DNA from: Candidatus Omnitrophota bacterium
GTDB taxonomy: Bacteria; Omnitrophota; Gorgyraeia; Gygaellales; Profunditerraquicolaceae
Direction of reading: 5' to 3'
NCBI GenBank assembly: GCA_020052635.1
Contig: JAGVOR010000160.1
Span: 1 to 9,803 of the forward strand
DNA length: 9,803 nt
In this document: piece after piece, positions 1-5,953 of the stretch
Layout: every line of letters begins with the position of its first letter
Position numbering within the stretch: position 1 is the first letter of the stretch
Program-made: the position numbers and the translations under genes
The notes under the pieces: generated by a model
What the model was told of the DNA's origin: nothing
The model's database searches: none
Seen by the model: the letters and a program-made list of their open reading frames with translations, nothing else

Positions 1-96
1 AATAATAATCCGGTGGATCGCCAGGCGCAAAATAAGCGCGCTTAAAGCGACTGCCACCATAATCGTCACAAAACTCCTGGCCTTCTGGTTAAACAT
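1..96 (-). CDS. N-terminal fragment of an unidentified single-pass membrane protein (runs off the left edge)
   Basis: An ATG at 96-94 opens a frame that stays open to base 1, giving 32 visible residues that begin MFNQKARSFV. A short basic N-terminus is followed by a hydrophobic stretch (about residues 9-32) that looks like a signal anchor. The start is supported by AAGGA at 110-106, 9 nt upstream, and by the preceding pilin-like gene ending only 2 nt before it (TAA at 101-99). It is therefore almost certainly co-transcribed with that gene. There is no G|F....E prepilin cleavage motif, so it does not look like another pilin. Position suggests a pilus or secretion accessory protein, but that is inference. 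The function cannot be named from this fragment. Confidence 0.6.
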   Translation of the reverse strand, partial: MFNQKARSFVTIMVAVALSALILRLAIHRIII

Positions 97-98
97 CT

Positions 99-542
99 TT
101 AGAAATCCTTAAAATTCGTATCCCCGGAAGCGGAACTGTCGCTGCGCAGCAATTTGGCTCCCGTAACAATCTGATAGTTATGTTCTGCCAATAGCGGATT
201 AACCGCGATTGCCCGGATATCATAACCCTGCGGGCTGATAGAACCCGCCAGAAAGCGAAAATTCCCGGTTGGCCCTTGCGAGATAAAATCAATATTCGCA
301 TATTTAGCTTCCACCAAAAACTGCAGGTCATCTTCATCTGTCGGCGCATAAACGCTGTCGTGGCTGGCGGCATACACTTCAAAACTCGTCGCAATCGATT
401 TAAGGTTAGCCTGGGCATTCATTTCATTGGCAATTCTCCTTAACCTGATCACCTCTAATCCTACCATCGAAAGCAAGAGCGAAATGACAAAAACTACCAC
501 CATGATTTCGGTTAAAGTAAAGCCGAAGTTGCGAATTTTCAT
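99..542 (-). CDS. type IV pilin-like / type II secretion pseudopilin
   Basis: This is a 147-aa protein with a class III prepilin signal. The leader MKIRNFG is followed by FTLTEIMVVV, with cleavage expected between Gly7 and Phe8 and Glu at mature position +5. The hydrophobic alpha1 helix spans about residues 8-30. By family knowledge, such proteins are processed by a PilD-type peptidase at the inner membrane and build pili or the pseudopilus of a type II secretion system. The region after the helix (about residues 39-66: AN...A.ANL....T..EVYA..H..VY) lines up with the same part of the pilin encoded at 748-1164, so the two are paralogues. No Cys pair is present, unlike the neighbouring pilin. 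The lower alanine content and separate location downstream of a terminator fit a minor pilin or pseudopilin rather than the main subunit. There is no good Shine-Dalgarno sequence before the ATG (see the promoter entry). Confidence 0.87.
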   Translation of the reverse strand: MKIRNFGFTLTEIMVVVFVISLLLSMVGLEVIRLRRIANEMNAQANLKSIATSFEVYAASHDSVYAPTDEDDLQFLVEAKYANIDFISQGPTGNFRFLAGSISPQGYDIRAIAVNPLLAEHNYQIVTGAKLLRSDSSASGDTNFKDF

Positions 543-548
543 TTATTT

Positions 549-576
549 ATCTTAACATAAAGCGTAAGATTGGCAA
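549..576 (-). promoter_or_regulatory. possible promoter for the pseudopilin gene, placing the start of transcription at the ATG
   Basis: Reading on the minus strand, TTGCCA (576-571) is followed after 16 nt by TAAGAT (554-549), and the ATG begins 6 nt later at 542. The -35 matches consensus at 5 of 6 bases and the -10 at 4 of 6. If used, transcription would begin at or next to the start codon, giving a leaderless mRNA. That would fit the poor ribosome-binding sequence. An alternative -35-like TTGATA lies further upstream, but its -10 partner is poor. This is a weak call, based on pattern only. Confidence 0.3.
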
Positions 577-652
577 CCATTTTTTAATAATAATTACTGA
601 AAGTAAGCCTTTGCCTATCAAATGATTAGGATGATGATACGCCGCAGTTTGA

Positions 653-674
653 GGATTAAATAATCCGGCCGGAT
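653..674. repeat. overlapping inverted repeats in the pilin-pseudopilin spacer
   Basis: Two overlapping dyads share the bases ATCC. The first is GGATTA-AA-TAATCC at 653-666. The second is the perfect 12-bp palindrome ATCCGGCCGGAT at 663-674. They lie between the pilA terminator and the pseudopilin start, so they could be an operator for the pseudopilin or a second stem behind the terminator. The function is unknown. The rest of the 543-680 stretch is AT-rich and holds no gene that I can see. Confidence 0.4.
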
Positions 675-680
675 AATTAG

Positions 681-720
681 ATAAAAAAAATAAGGGAGAG
701 GTTTTCCCTCTCCCTTATTT
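681..720 (-). terminator. strong intrinsic terminator downstream of pilA
   Basis: A perfect 14-bp stem pairs AAATAAGGGAGAGG on the minus strand (720-707) with its complement at 701-688. The loop is 5 nt (GAAAA on the minus strand), and the 3' arm runs directly into a T tract (690-683). It begins 28 nt after the pilin stop codon. The GC-rich top, perfect pairing and T run are textbook for rho-independent termination on the minus strand. It would insulate the highly expressed pilin from the pseudopilin gene that follows. Confidence 0.93.
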
Positions 721-747
721 CAGTTATTTGCTCAACAACCACTAAGA

Positions 748-1164
748 TTACGGCGTTGGTTCAACATAAGCAGTTTCCGTAATCACCCCACCGGTAGTTA
801 CCGAGAAGGTAGTGTCGCCTGCGGTTGCCGTTGAAGGCGTAGCCGTCAGAGTATATCCGGTAGCCGCTAATCCAGTACAATCATAAACATAACCCTGAAC
901 TGGTGCAGCAGCGCTACTGGCACACAATGTCGTGGCCGGAGCGATATACGCTGAAATCTCCGTAGCGTTAGCCGGATAAACGCCGTTATGCCCGGTAGCG
1001 TAAACCTCTGCTGCCGTAGATAACGCGCGGATATTGGCCTTGGCCGCTGCGGTATTCGCCGTCCTCTTGGCGCTTAGCAGATTCGGAATGGCAATCGCCG
1101 CCAAAAGAGCGATAATAGCTACAACGATCATGATTTCGACGAGTGTAAAGCCCTTTTTATTCAT
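748..1164 (-). CDS. pilA: type IV major-pilin-like protein (PilA family)
   Basis: This 138-aa prepilin has the short leader MNKKG followed by FTLVEIMIVVAIIALLAAIA, a near-ideal type IV pilin N-terminus. Cleavage is expected after Gly5, and Glu is at mature position +5. The hydrophobic alpha1 helix runs from about residue 6 to 28. The globular part is small and rich in Ala and Thr. Cys81 and Cys96 could form the C-terminal disulfide loop typical of pilins. A purine-rich ribosome-binding site, AGGAAGGGGG, ends 9 nt before the ATG. The gene has its own near-consensus promoter and a strong terminator, so it is probably transcribed alone at high level, as expected for the main structural subunit. 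A type II secretion major pseudopilin (GspG) is the main alternative, but the short sequence and the Cys pair favour a pilin. The symbol denotes the family. Confidence 0.88.
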   Translation of the reverse strand: MNKKGFTLVEIMIVVAIIALLAAIAIPNLLSAKRTANTAAAKANIRALSTAAEVYATGHNGVYPANATEISAYIAPATTLCASSAAAPVQGYVYDCTGLAATGYTLTATPSTATAGDTTFSVTTGGVITETAYVEPTP

Positions 1165-1307
1165 GAATCATAACCCCCTTCCTAAGGTCTGATTTACTTT
1201 GGGCGTTCACTTGAAAGCTAATTCTTATTTTTGGGATCCAATAATTATGACTGACTACTAATAAGAAGACAGCTTTAAGCTCACACTAAAGCATACCTTA
1301 TCTATCC
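1165..1307 (-). promoter_or_regulatory. 143-nt leader (5' UTR) of pilA with potential secondary structure
   Basis: The span from the predicted transcription start (about 1307) to the ATG holds no gene. On the minus strand, TTCTTATT (1267-1260) can pair with AATAAGAA (1229-1222). The enclosed segment contains a small TTGG-ATC-CCAA hairpin near 1240-1231. An 11-nt near-palindrome, AGCTTAAAGCT, lies near 1281-1271. No known riboswitch consensus was recognised; in particular, no c-di-GMP (GEMM) core could be found. The structure is possible but unproven. Confidence 0.35.
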
Positions 1308-1313
1308 ATAACA

Positions 1314-1342
1314 ATTTTAACACTTTAGATAATGCTTGTCAA
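1314..1342 (-). promoter_or_regulatory. sigma70-type promoter of pilA
   Basis: On the minus strand, a perfect -35 hexamer TTGACA (1342-1337) is followed by a 17-nt spacer and TAAAAT (1319-1314), a 5-of-6 match to the -10 box. Both hexamers and the optimal spacer sit 30 nt beyond the pilM stop codon and point at pilA. Transcription should start near 1307. No sigma54 -24/-12 pattern was found, although many proteobacterial pilA genes use one. Confidence 0.85.
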
Positions 1343-1371
1343 GCAAAAACCAGCTTACTAAGTTCGGCATC

Positions 1372-2952
1372 CTACCAGGATAAACGCTCTTTAAGCTTAA
1401 TCTCTACAGTACTCTGGCCATCGCTTAAAATAACCCTGTCCCTCTTTATCCCGACTACCTTCTTATCCGCTACCGGCTGACCAAGCCCGACCACCTTACC
1501 GTTGATAATCGCTAAAGGATTTTTCTCCTCCCAAAAAATACCTGTCAGGATAATTTCGTAGGACGCTTCAGGCGGCATGGCTTCCGACAAGATCTCTTGT
1601 TGGCTAGATACCGACCGATTCTTTTTGAAACCCTGCGGCTGATTATCGCTGACTTCTAAATTATCGGCCGAACTGACTGCCTGCGAAGAAGCAAGAGGAA
1701 CCGAAAACGTAATTGTATCGGCCAGGGGTTTTTGCATTCTAATGAGAATAATACTCGCCAAAAAGATCAATAACCAGATCAAAACTAAAACCTTGATTAA
1801 CGCGATTAATTTGCTTTTTGGGGTTTTAATCTCAAACGGTAAAAGATTAATCCCATCCGTAATTAAACTTAAACCCAAAACACCGCCAAGCTGGTTAGCC
1901 TCCAGAGAAAATTCCGGTGCATCAATTTTACTCCAAATCAAAGATTTAGGGATCGGTAACTCCGAAACTCTGGTTTTAAGCTGCTGGGCCAAATAGACAT
2001 CCAGGTTCTTTAAATTTGCCCCTCCGCCGGTAAGATAAAACCAGCCGACCGCTTCTGCCCCTGTGTGCTTAAAATCTTCGATGGCCTTACATAACTCTGC
2101 CGTCAATTTTTCCAGGAGCGGACGGATCAATAAAAACAGATCTTCGCCCTTAATCCCAAATTCCAGATCCATCTGCAGATCCGCGGGGATTCCGTGCCGG
2201 ATTAATAATTCTTTGGCCTGCTGAACATTTACCTCAATCCTGCCATTTTTGGTTGCGATCATGCCGACTAAAGCCGCCCTGAGCTTTTCGGTTGAAAATT
2301 CAAGATCCCTGACAAAAGTTAATTTATTATCCTGGTAAATCGCCAGATAAGAATGGGTGCCGGCGATATCTAAAACTGCGCTCACTGGCAAATGGCCGGC
2401 AATGGCCGCCAATGTCCCGCCATAGTTAAATGCACTAGTAGATATGCGCTTGGGTAAAAGTCCGCAAGCCTTGACCGCTTGGACATATTTGTTAATGATG
2501 CTCTTTTTAACAAAAACGCAAATCAGCTTGATCCTTTTGCCTCCCTGCGGTTGGGTATATTCGCGAATCACCTGGAAATCCCAGGCATGCTCATCCAGAT
2601 TAATCGCCAGTTCTTTTTTTAGCTGCTCTTTAACAACATAAAGCGGCTCTTCACCCGCGGGGATTTTAGCCAGGTCAAGCGTTTTGATAAATACCCCTTC
2701 CGGATCGGAAACGCTAAAAGCCACCTCTTTTGCCTTAAACGAATTGTGCTCCAGCAACTGCTTAAGAAAACGGCTGACATCCTGTTCGTTTTTTTGGGTT
2801 GCCCCGAACTCCACTAGCCCGTGTCCTAAAAGCGTATAGGCGCCTTGGCGGTTTTGCAAATAAACTACCTTGATAAAAGATTCTCCGAAATCCACACAAA
2901 GAAAAGGTCGGCCGGTATTTCTTGATTTTGAAAGGTTGGACGGATTAATCAT
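1372..2952 (-). CDS. pilM: PilM-like actin-fold protein fused to a membrane helix and a GspB/GspC/PilP-like domain
   Basis: This 526-aa protein starts with a PilM/FtsA-type ATPase fold. The phosphate-1 strand is CVDFGESFIKVV (19-30), phosphate-2 is near AVLDIAGTHSYLAIYQ (192-207), and the adenosine motif is YLTGGGANLKNLDVYL (306-321). PilM normally sits in the cytoplasm and holds the N-terminal peptide of PilN. Here the PilM part runs straight into INLLPFE (368-374), which looks like the PilN N-terminal motif. A transmembrane helix (about 382-404) and a low-complexity linker follow. The last domain (about 464-522) resembles the GspB/GspC/PilP periplasmic fold (ILTGIFWEEKNPLAIINGK, then VVGIKRDRVIL). 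Typical PilM is about 350 aa, so about 150 residues are extra. The ATG has no clear ribosome-binding site and lies 21 nt after the upstream receptor gene, so coupled translation is likely. The identity of the PilM part is solid; naming the C-terminal domain is less certain. Confidence 0.85.
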   Translation of the reverse strand: MINPSNLSKSRNTGRPFLCVDFGESFIKVVYLQNRQGAYTLLGHGLVEFGATQKNEQDVSRFLKQLLEHNSFKAKEVAFSVSDPEGVFIKTLDLAKIPAGEEPLYVVKEQLKKELAINLDEHAWDFQVIREYTQPQGGKRIKLICVFVKKSIINKYVQAVKACGLLPKRISTSAFNYGGTLAAIAGHLPVSAVLDIAGTHSYLAIYQDNKLTFVRDLEFSTEKLRAALVGMIATKNGRIEVNVQQAKELLIRHGIPADLQMDLEFGIKGEDLFLLIRPLLEKLTAELCKAIEDFKHTGAEAVGWFYLTGGGANLKNLDVYLAQQLKTRVSELPIPKSLIWSKIDAPEFSLEANQLGGVLGLSLITDGINLLPFEIKTPKSKLIALIKVLVLIWLLIFLASIILIRMQKPLADTITFSVPLASSQAVSSADNLEVSDNQPQGFKKNRSVSSQQEILSEAMPPEASYEIILTGIFWEEKNPLAIINGKVVGLGQPVADKKVVGIKRDRVILSDGQSTVEIKLKERLSW

Positions 2953-2973
2953 CGGGATATTTTACGCACTCTT

Positions 2974-4626
2974 TTACTGCGCGACCTCTCTTACCGTAGC
3001 CTGCAATAACACCTTACCGCCGGTTTCAAATCTTGAGAATAAAACTTCAGCAGGGAAATCTTCTCCGTTTAAACGCCGGTACACCCAATAAAACTTAAAT
3101 GAACCATTTTTTTCAGCCAGGATGACCATTTGTTTAGACAAATCCGCAGATATAGAACCATCCGGCTGGCGTTCCGGAGACAAATCCGAGAGCTTCATCA
3201 TCCCAAGCTCCTTTTCATCCTTGCAGGCAAATAGTTTAATTGCTGCCGGATTACCGGAGAGAAAACCTTCTTCGGGAGAAAATATCAGAATTGCGTCTTT
3301 AGATTCAGTAAATAGCTTCCGGTACCGCTCTTCGCTTGCATGCATTAACTCTTCGGTTCTTTTACGCAGGGCAATTTCCTGATTAAGCACGTTGACGTTA
3401 ATAAAGCTGCTTTTAAGCTTGTCCAGCATGGAATTAAAAGCATCGCTTAGCTCCTCAATCTCGTCATTCGTTCTTATCTCTACCCGGGAATCTAAATCAC
3501 CACCGGCTACTTTAACCATAGTATCGCGCAATTTGATTATTGGTTCAACCAGCAGATTGGCAAAGAAAAATCCGGTAGCCATAAGCGCCGCTAATGCGAT
3601 AAATATCGCTAGTATAAAATTTATGCCTAGCCTGCGCAGGGGAGCAAACATTTCATCTTTATCCTGGACAATGCATAACCACCACTCTATACCGCTTGAA
3701 TATAAAGCAGGATGTTTAATTTTTACAAAAGAATAGCATGTCGATTTATGATGAAGATCGTCATATTCAACCACCAGAGCACCGCTTTCCTGGCTGATAA
3801 ACTTTTCTATAACCCCGTGCTGAAGCTTAGCAGCCATCGGTTTAATGCCCGGATGGAATATAAATTCGCCTTGCTTATCGACAAGCGCGACATGGCCGCT
3901 AATACCGAAATGAAAATTTCTAAGCGGCTCAAATAACCGGTTGATTTCCAAAACATTCTTACAAACACCGACCACTGCATTTGATTCATCCCTAATCGGC
4001 GAAACTATGGCTATACTCAATGACTGGCTCGAATCATCAAATCCCACCCGATCCACAAAAACGCTTCCCTTGCCATTATCAAAGGATTTCTGCCACCATT
4101 CTTCATCCGCTTGGTAAAAATCGCTTGTCCTGTCTGAAGCAGCAACTAATCCACCGTACTTATCGGTTATAAAGATTTCTGCGATACTCGGATCATTTTC
4201 CACTATCTCTTTCAGGCGCTTCCCAACGGCACTTTTAGTGTATTCCGCAATTACGGCATCATTATCCGGGACTTTCTCCCACCGGCGATCCATCTGCTTA
4301 AAATACGCATCCTTTGCTTCATCACTCATTCCGGCATATTTTAAGTTATATTCTTTAACCTTAAGCACGCGCTCTGAAGAGGTCATAAATGTTTGCGTGC
4401 TCCTTATTTCCCTGGTAAGAATCCTGTTCATCGCATCGGCCAGCGCCTTAACCAATAACAGATTATCCCGACTGATCGTCTTAAATAAAAGTTTATGTTC
4501 ATTCCAGTATATTAAACTTAATCCTAAAACCCCCACAATAAAAAAAGATAGCAGAATAAATACGGCTATCTTTTTCTTGATCGAAACTTTTCTTTTTATT
4601 TTAGCTTCCATAGATACTTTCGCCAA
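2974..4626 (-). CDS. membrane receptor: Cache-like sensor, HAMP and PAS domains, no output domain
   Basis: This 550-aa protein has a basic N-terminus and TM1 (about 20-41). An extracytoplasmic region (about 42-333) follows with a double-Cache-like core: IFITDKYGGLVAAS at 151-164, a DEEWWQK segment, and SIAIVSPIRDESNAVVGV near 204-221. TM2 is about 335-358, and HAMP (about 359-410) contains EPIIKLRDTM and DEIEELSDAFNSM. A short helical linker leads to one PAS domain (about 432-547; ERYRKLFTESKDAILIFSP at 433-451). It ends at VREVAQ, exactly where relatives usually continue (ITERK) into a histidine kinase or GGDEF domain. No such domain is present, and only 21 nt separate it from pilM. The start is TTG at 4626, with AGGGG 6 nt upstream. 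The ATG at 4611 is possible, but the G-rich stretch would lie too far from it. The ligand is unknown. It may sense a small molecule and act on the neighbouring pilus system through another protein. Confidence 0.82.
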   Translation of the reverse strand: MAKVSMEAKIKRKVSIKKKIAVFILLSFFIVGVLGLSLIYWNEHKLLFKTISRDNLLLVKALADAMNRILTREIRSTQTFMTSSERVLKVKEYNLKYAGMSDEAKDAYFKQMDRRWEKVPDNDAVIAEYTKSAVGKRLKEIVENDPSIAEIFITDKYGGLVAASDRTSDFYQADEEWWQKSFDNGKGSVFVDRVGFDDSSQSLSIAIVSPIRDESNAVVGVCKNVLEINRLFEPLRNFHFGISGHVALVDKQGEFIFHPGIKPMAAKLQHGVIEKFISQESGALVVEYDDLHHKSTCYSFVKIKHPALYSSGIEWWLCIVQDKDEMFAPLRRLGINFILAIFIALAALMATGFFFANLLVEPIIKLRDTMVKVAGGDLDSRVEIRTNDEIEELSDAFNSMLDKLKSSFINVNVLNQEIALRKRTEELMHASEERYRKLFTESKDAILIFSPEEGFLSGNPAAIKLFACKDEKELGMMKLSDLSPERQPDGSISADLSKQMVILAEKNGSFKFYWVYRRLNGEDFPAEVLFSRFETGGKVLLQATVREVAQ

Positions 4627-4652
4627 CCCGCCCCCCTAAAAGACTATTGCCT

Positions 4653-4707
4653 AAAAGTATCTTACTTTTTAACAGGTTTATTCTACTCCTATCCGTCTGT
4701 ATTACAA
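4653..4707 (-). promoter_or_regulatory. possible promoter and small hairpin upstream of the receptor gene
   Basis: In the 159-nt gap after the cupin gene, the minus strand has TTGTAA (4707-4702), a 16-nt spacer and TAGAAT (4685-4680), a plausible sigma70 site with a moderate -35. Just downstream, AAAAGTA (4669-4663) and TACTTTT (4659-4653) form a 7-bp stem with a 3-nt loop in what would be the leader. No convincing terminator follows the cupin gene, so read-through from the upstream cluster is also possible. Confidence 0.4.
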
Positions 4708-4785
4708 GGCATTTTTACCTAAACCATCTAAACCCGTAAACATATTCCATTTTTCGGTTTAAAATAGCTGGTGAGGCCGGCCAAT

Positions 4786-5109
4786 TTAAACTCGGGCAGC
4801 CGAATAAACATATTTCAGCGGAACTCGACCGGTATTAATAACATTGTGCGGTATGCCAGGCGGGATATAAACAAAGCAATTCTTCTTAACCTTAAGCTCA
4901 CTTTTCTTTCCATAGTTGACTAAACCGGAACCTGAAATTACTAAAATTACTTCTTCGCAAGGCCCGGTGTTATGCTGGCCAACTGATTCTTTGGGTTTTA
5001 AAATTACATATCCGCTGCGTAAACCTTTAACTTTACTTGAGTCTCCGAACAAGCGTAAAAACTTCTGCCGGCCTTTCAGTTGCGTAAAAAACACTTTTTC
5101 TTCAGGCAT
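4786..5109 (-). CDS. small single-domain cupin protein
   Basis: This 107-aa protein is almost entirely one conserved cupin-2 barrel. Motif 1 is VGQHNTGPCEEVILVISGSG (43-62) and motif 2 is YIPPGIPHNVINTG (81-94), the latter fitting PxG..H...N exactly. Likely metal ligands are His46, Glu52 or Glu53, and His88. The second His of the usual HxH in motif 1 is replaced (HNT), a change also common in cupins of this style. The start is supported by AAAGGG (5124-5119) 9 nt upstream. It follows cbiO by 25 nt and is probably the last gene of that cluster. The substrate cannot be deduced; small cupins include enzymes, metal-binding sensors and sugar-binding proteins. A link to the metal transporter is suggested only by position. 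Confidence 0.82.
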   Translation of the reverse strand: MPEEKVFFTQLKGRQKFLRLFGDSSKVKGLRSGYVILKPKESVGQHNTGPCEEVILVISGSGLVNYGKKSELKVKKNCFVYIPPGIPHNVINTGRVPLKYVYSAARV

Positions 5110-5134
5110 CCGCCCCTACCCTTTCTTATTTCAA

Positions 5135-5953
5135 TTAATGCTCACCAATGCGGTGCTCTGAGTGCAAATGAGGATGAGCATGTACTTTATCTTTATGCCG
5201 ATGGCTATGAATATGCACCAGATTGTTTGCTTCAAGCAGCGCCGCATCATTTATAATCGTTTCGGCCGGCCCCCGCTTAACAATTGATCTTTGCTGGCCA
5301 AAAACATAGACCAGGTCAGAAATCTCTTCTACAATGTGCAAATCATGCGTAGCGGTAATAATCGTTTTGCCGGATTCGTTTTCTCGGACCAGTAAATCAA
5401 TAATCACCCGGGTAGTCAACGGGTCCAGCCCGGCCGTCGGTTCATCAAGGATCAACACCTGCGGCTCGCTGATTAAAGTAGTAGCAATCGCTACCTTGCG
5501 TTTCTCTCCGGCGCTTAATTGATACGGCGGGCGATCCAACAACCCATCAAGCTTTAAAGCAGCGCAAAGTTTATCCAAACGGCCTTGAATAATATCTTTT
5601 GGCAAGCCTAACTGCAGGGGCCCGAAAACAATATCCTCTTTAACCGTCGGGCAGAACAATTGAACATCGGAATTCTGAAAAATAAATCCCACGCTCTGCC
5701 TAAACTCCCGGGAAAATTTAAGGTCAATGAAGGCTTTAGGGGAAAGGCTTTTCCCATAGAAATTAACCGTACCCCGGTCAGCGAAAATCAGGCCGTCCAG
5801 CAACTGCAAAAAAGTTGATTTACCGGAGCCATTTGCCCCCACAATACTGATTTTCTGCCCCTGCTTGATACCCAGGCTGATCCCACAGAGGGCGGGAAAT
5901 TTACTTAAGTAAGAAAAATGAACATCCTTTATTTCAAAAACCAAATTATCCAT
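5135..5953 (-). CDS. cbiO: ATPase subunit of an ECF-type cobalt/nickel transporter, with a His-rich tail
   Basis: This 272-aa ABC ATPase powers import with the CbiQ-type membrane subunit encoded just upstream. Visible motifs are Walker A GANGSGKST (39-47), Q-loop Gln93, signature LSAGEKRKVAIA (146-157), Walker B VLILDEPTAGLD (166-177) and switch His203 in ATHDL. The last 26 residues contain ten histidines (HIHSHRH, then HAHPHLH), a tail suited to binding Ni2+ or Co2+, which supports metal as substrate. The start used is the ATG at 5953, 7 nt after GGGG. A GTG at 5980 in the same frame would add nine residues but lacks a ribosome-binding site. The gene overlaps the end of cbiQ by 25 nt, so translation is probably coupled. 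Other EcfA proteins look similar, so metal specificity rests on the partner family and the tail. Confidence 0.9.
   Translation of the reverse strand: MDNLVFEIKDVHFSYLSKFPALCGISLGIKQGQKISIVGANGSGKSTFLQLLDGLIFADRGTVNFYGKSLSPKAFIDLKFSREFRQSVGFIFQNSDVQLFCPTVKEDIVFGPLQLGLPKDIIQGRLDKLCAALKLDGLLDRPPYQLSAGEKRKVAIATTLISEPQVLILDEPTAGLDPLTTRVIIDLLVRENESGKTIITATHDLHIVEEISDLVYVFGQQRSIVKRGPAETIINDAALLEANNLVHIHSHRHKDKVHAHPHLHSEHRIGEH

Noticed and set aside
1165..1307. c-di-GMP riboswitch in the pilA leader
   Set aside because: This is a common control for pilus genes, but the conserved GEMM core sequence could not be found on reading the leader.
1742..4639. Several open frames of 60-130 codons on the plus strand across the pilM and receptor genes
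   Set aside because: They lie opposite long genes with clear domains and show no recognisable motif of their own, so they are shadow frames.
4730..4788. Possible terminator after the cupin gene around the GGCCGGCC palindrome (4775-4782)
   Set aside because: The only symmetry is an 8-bp palindrome with no loop, and no T run follows a stable stem, so no intrinsic terminator is called.
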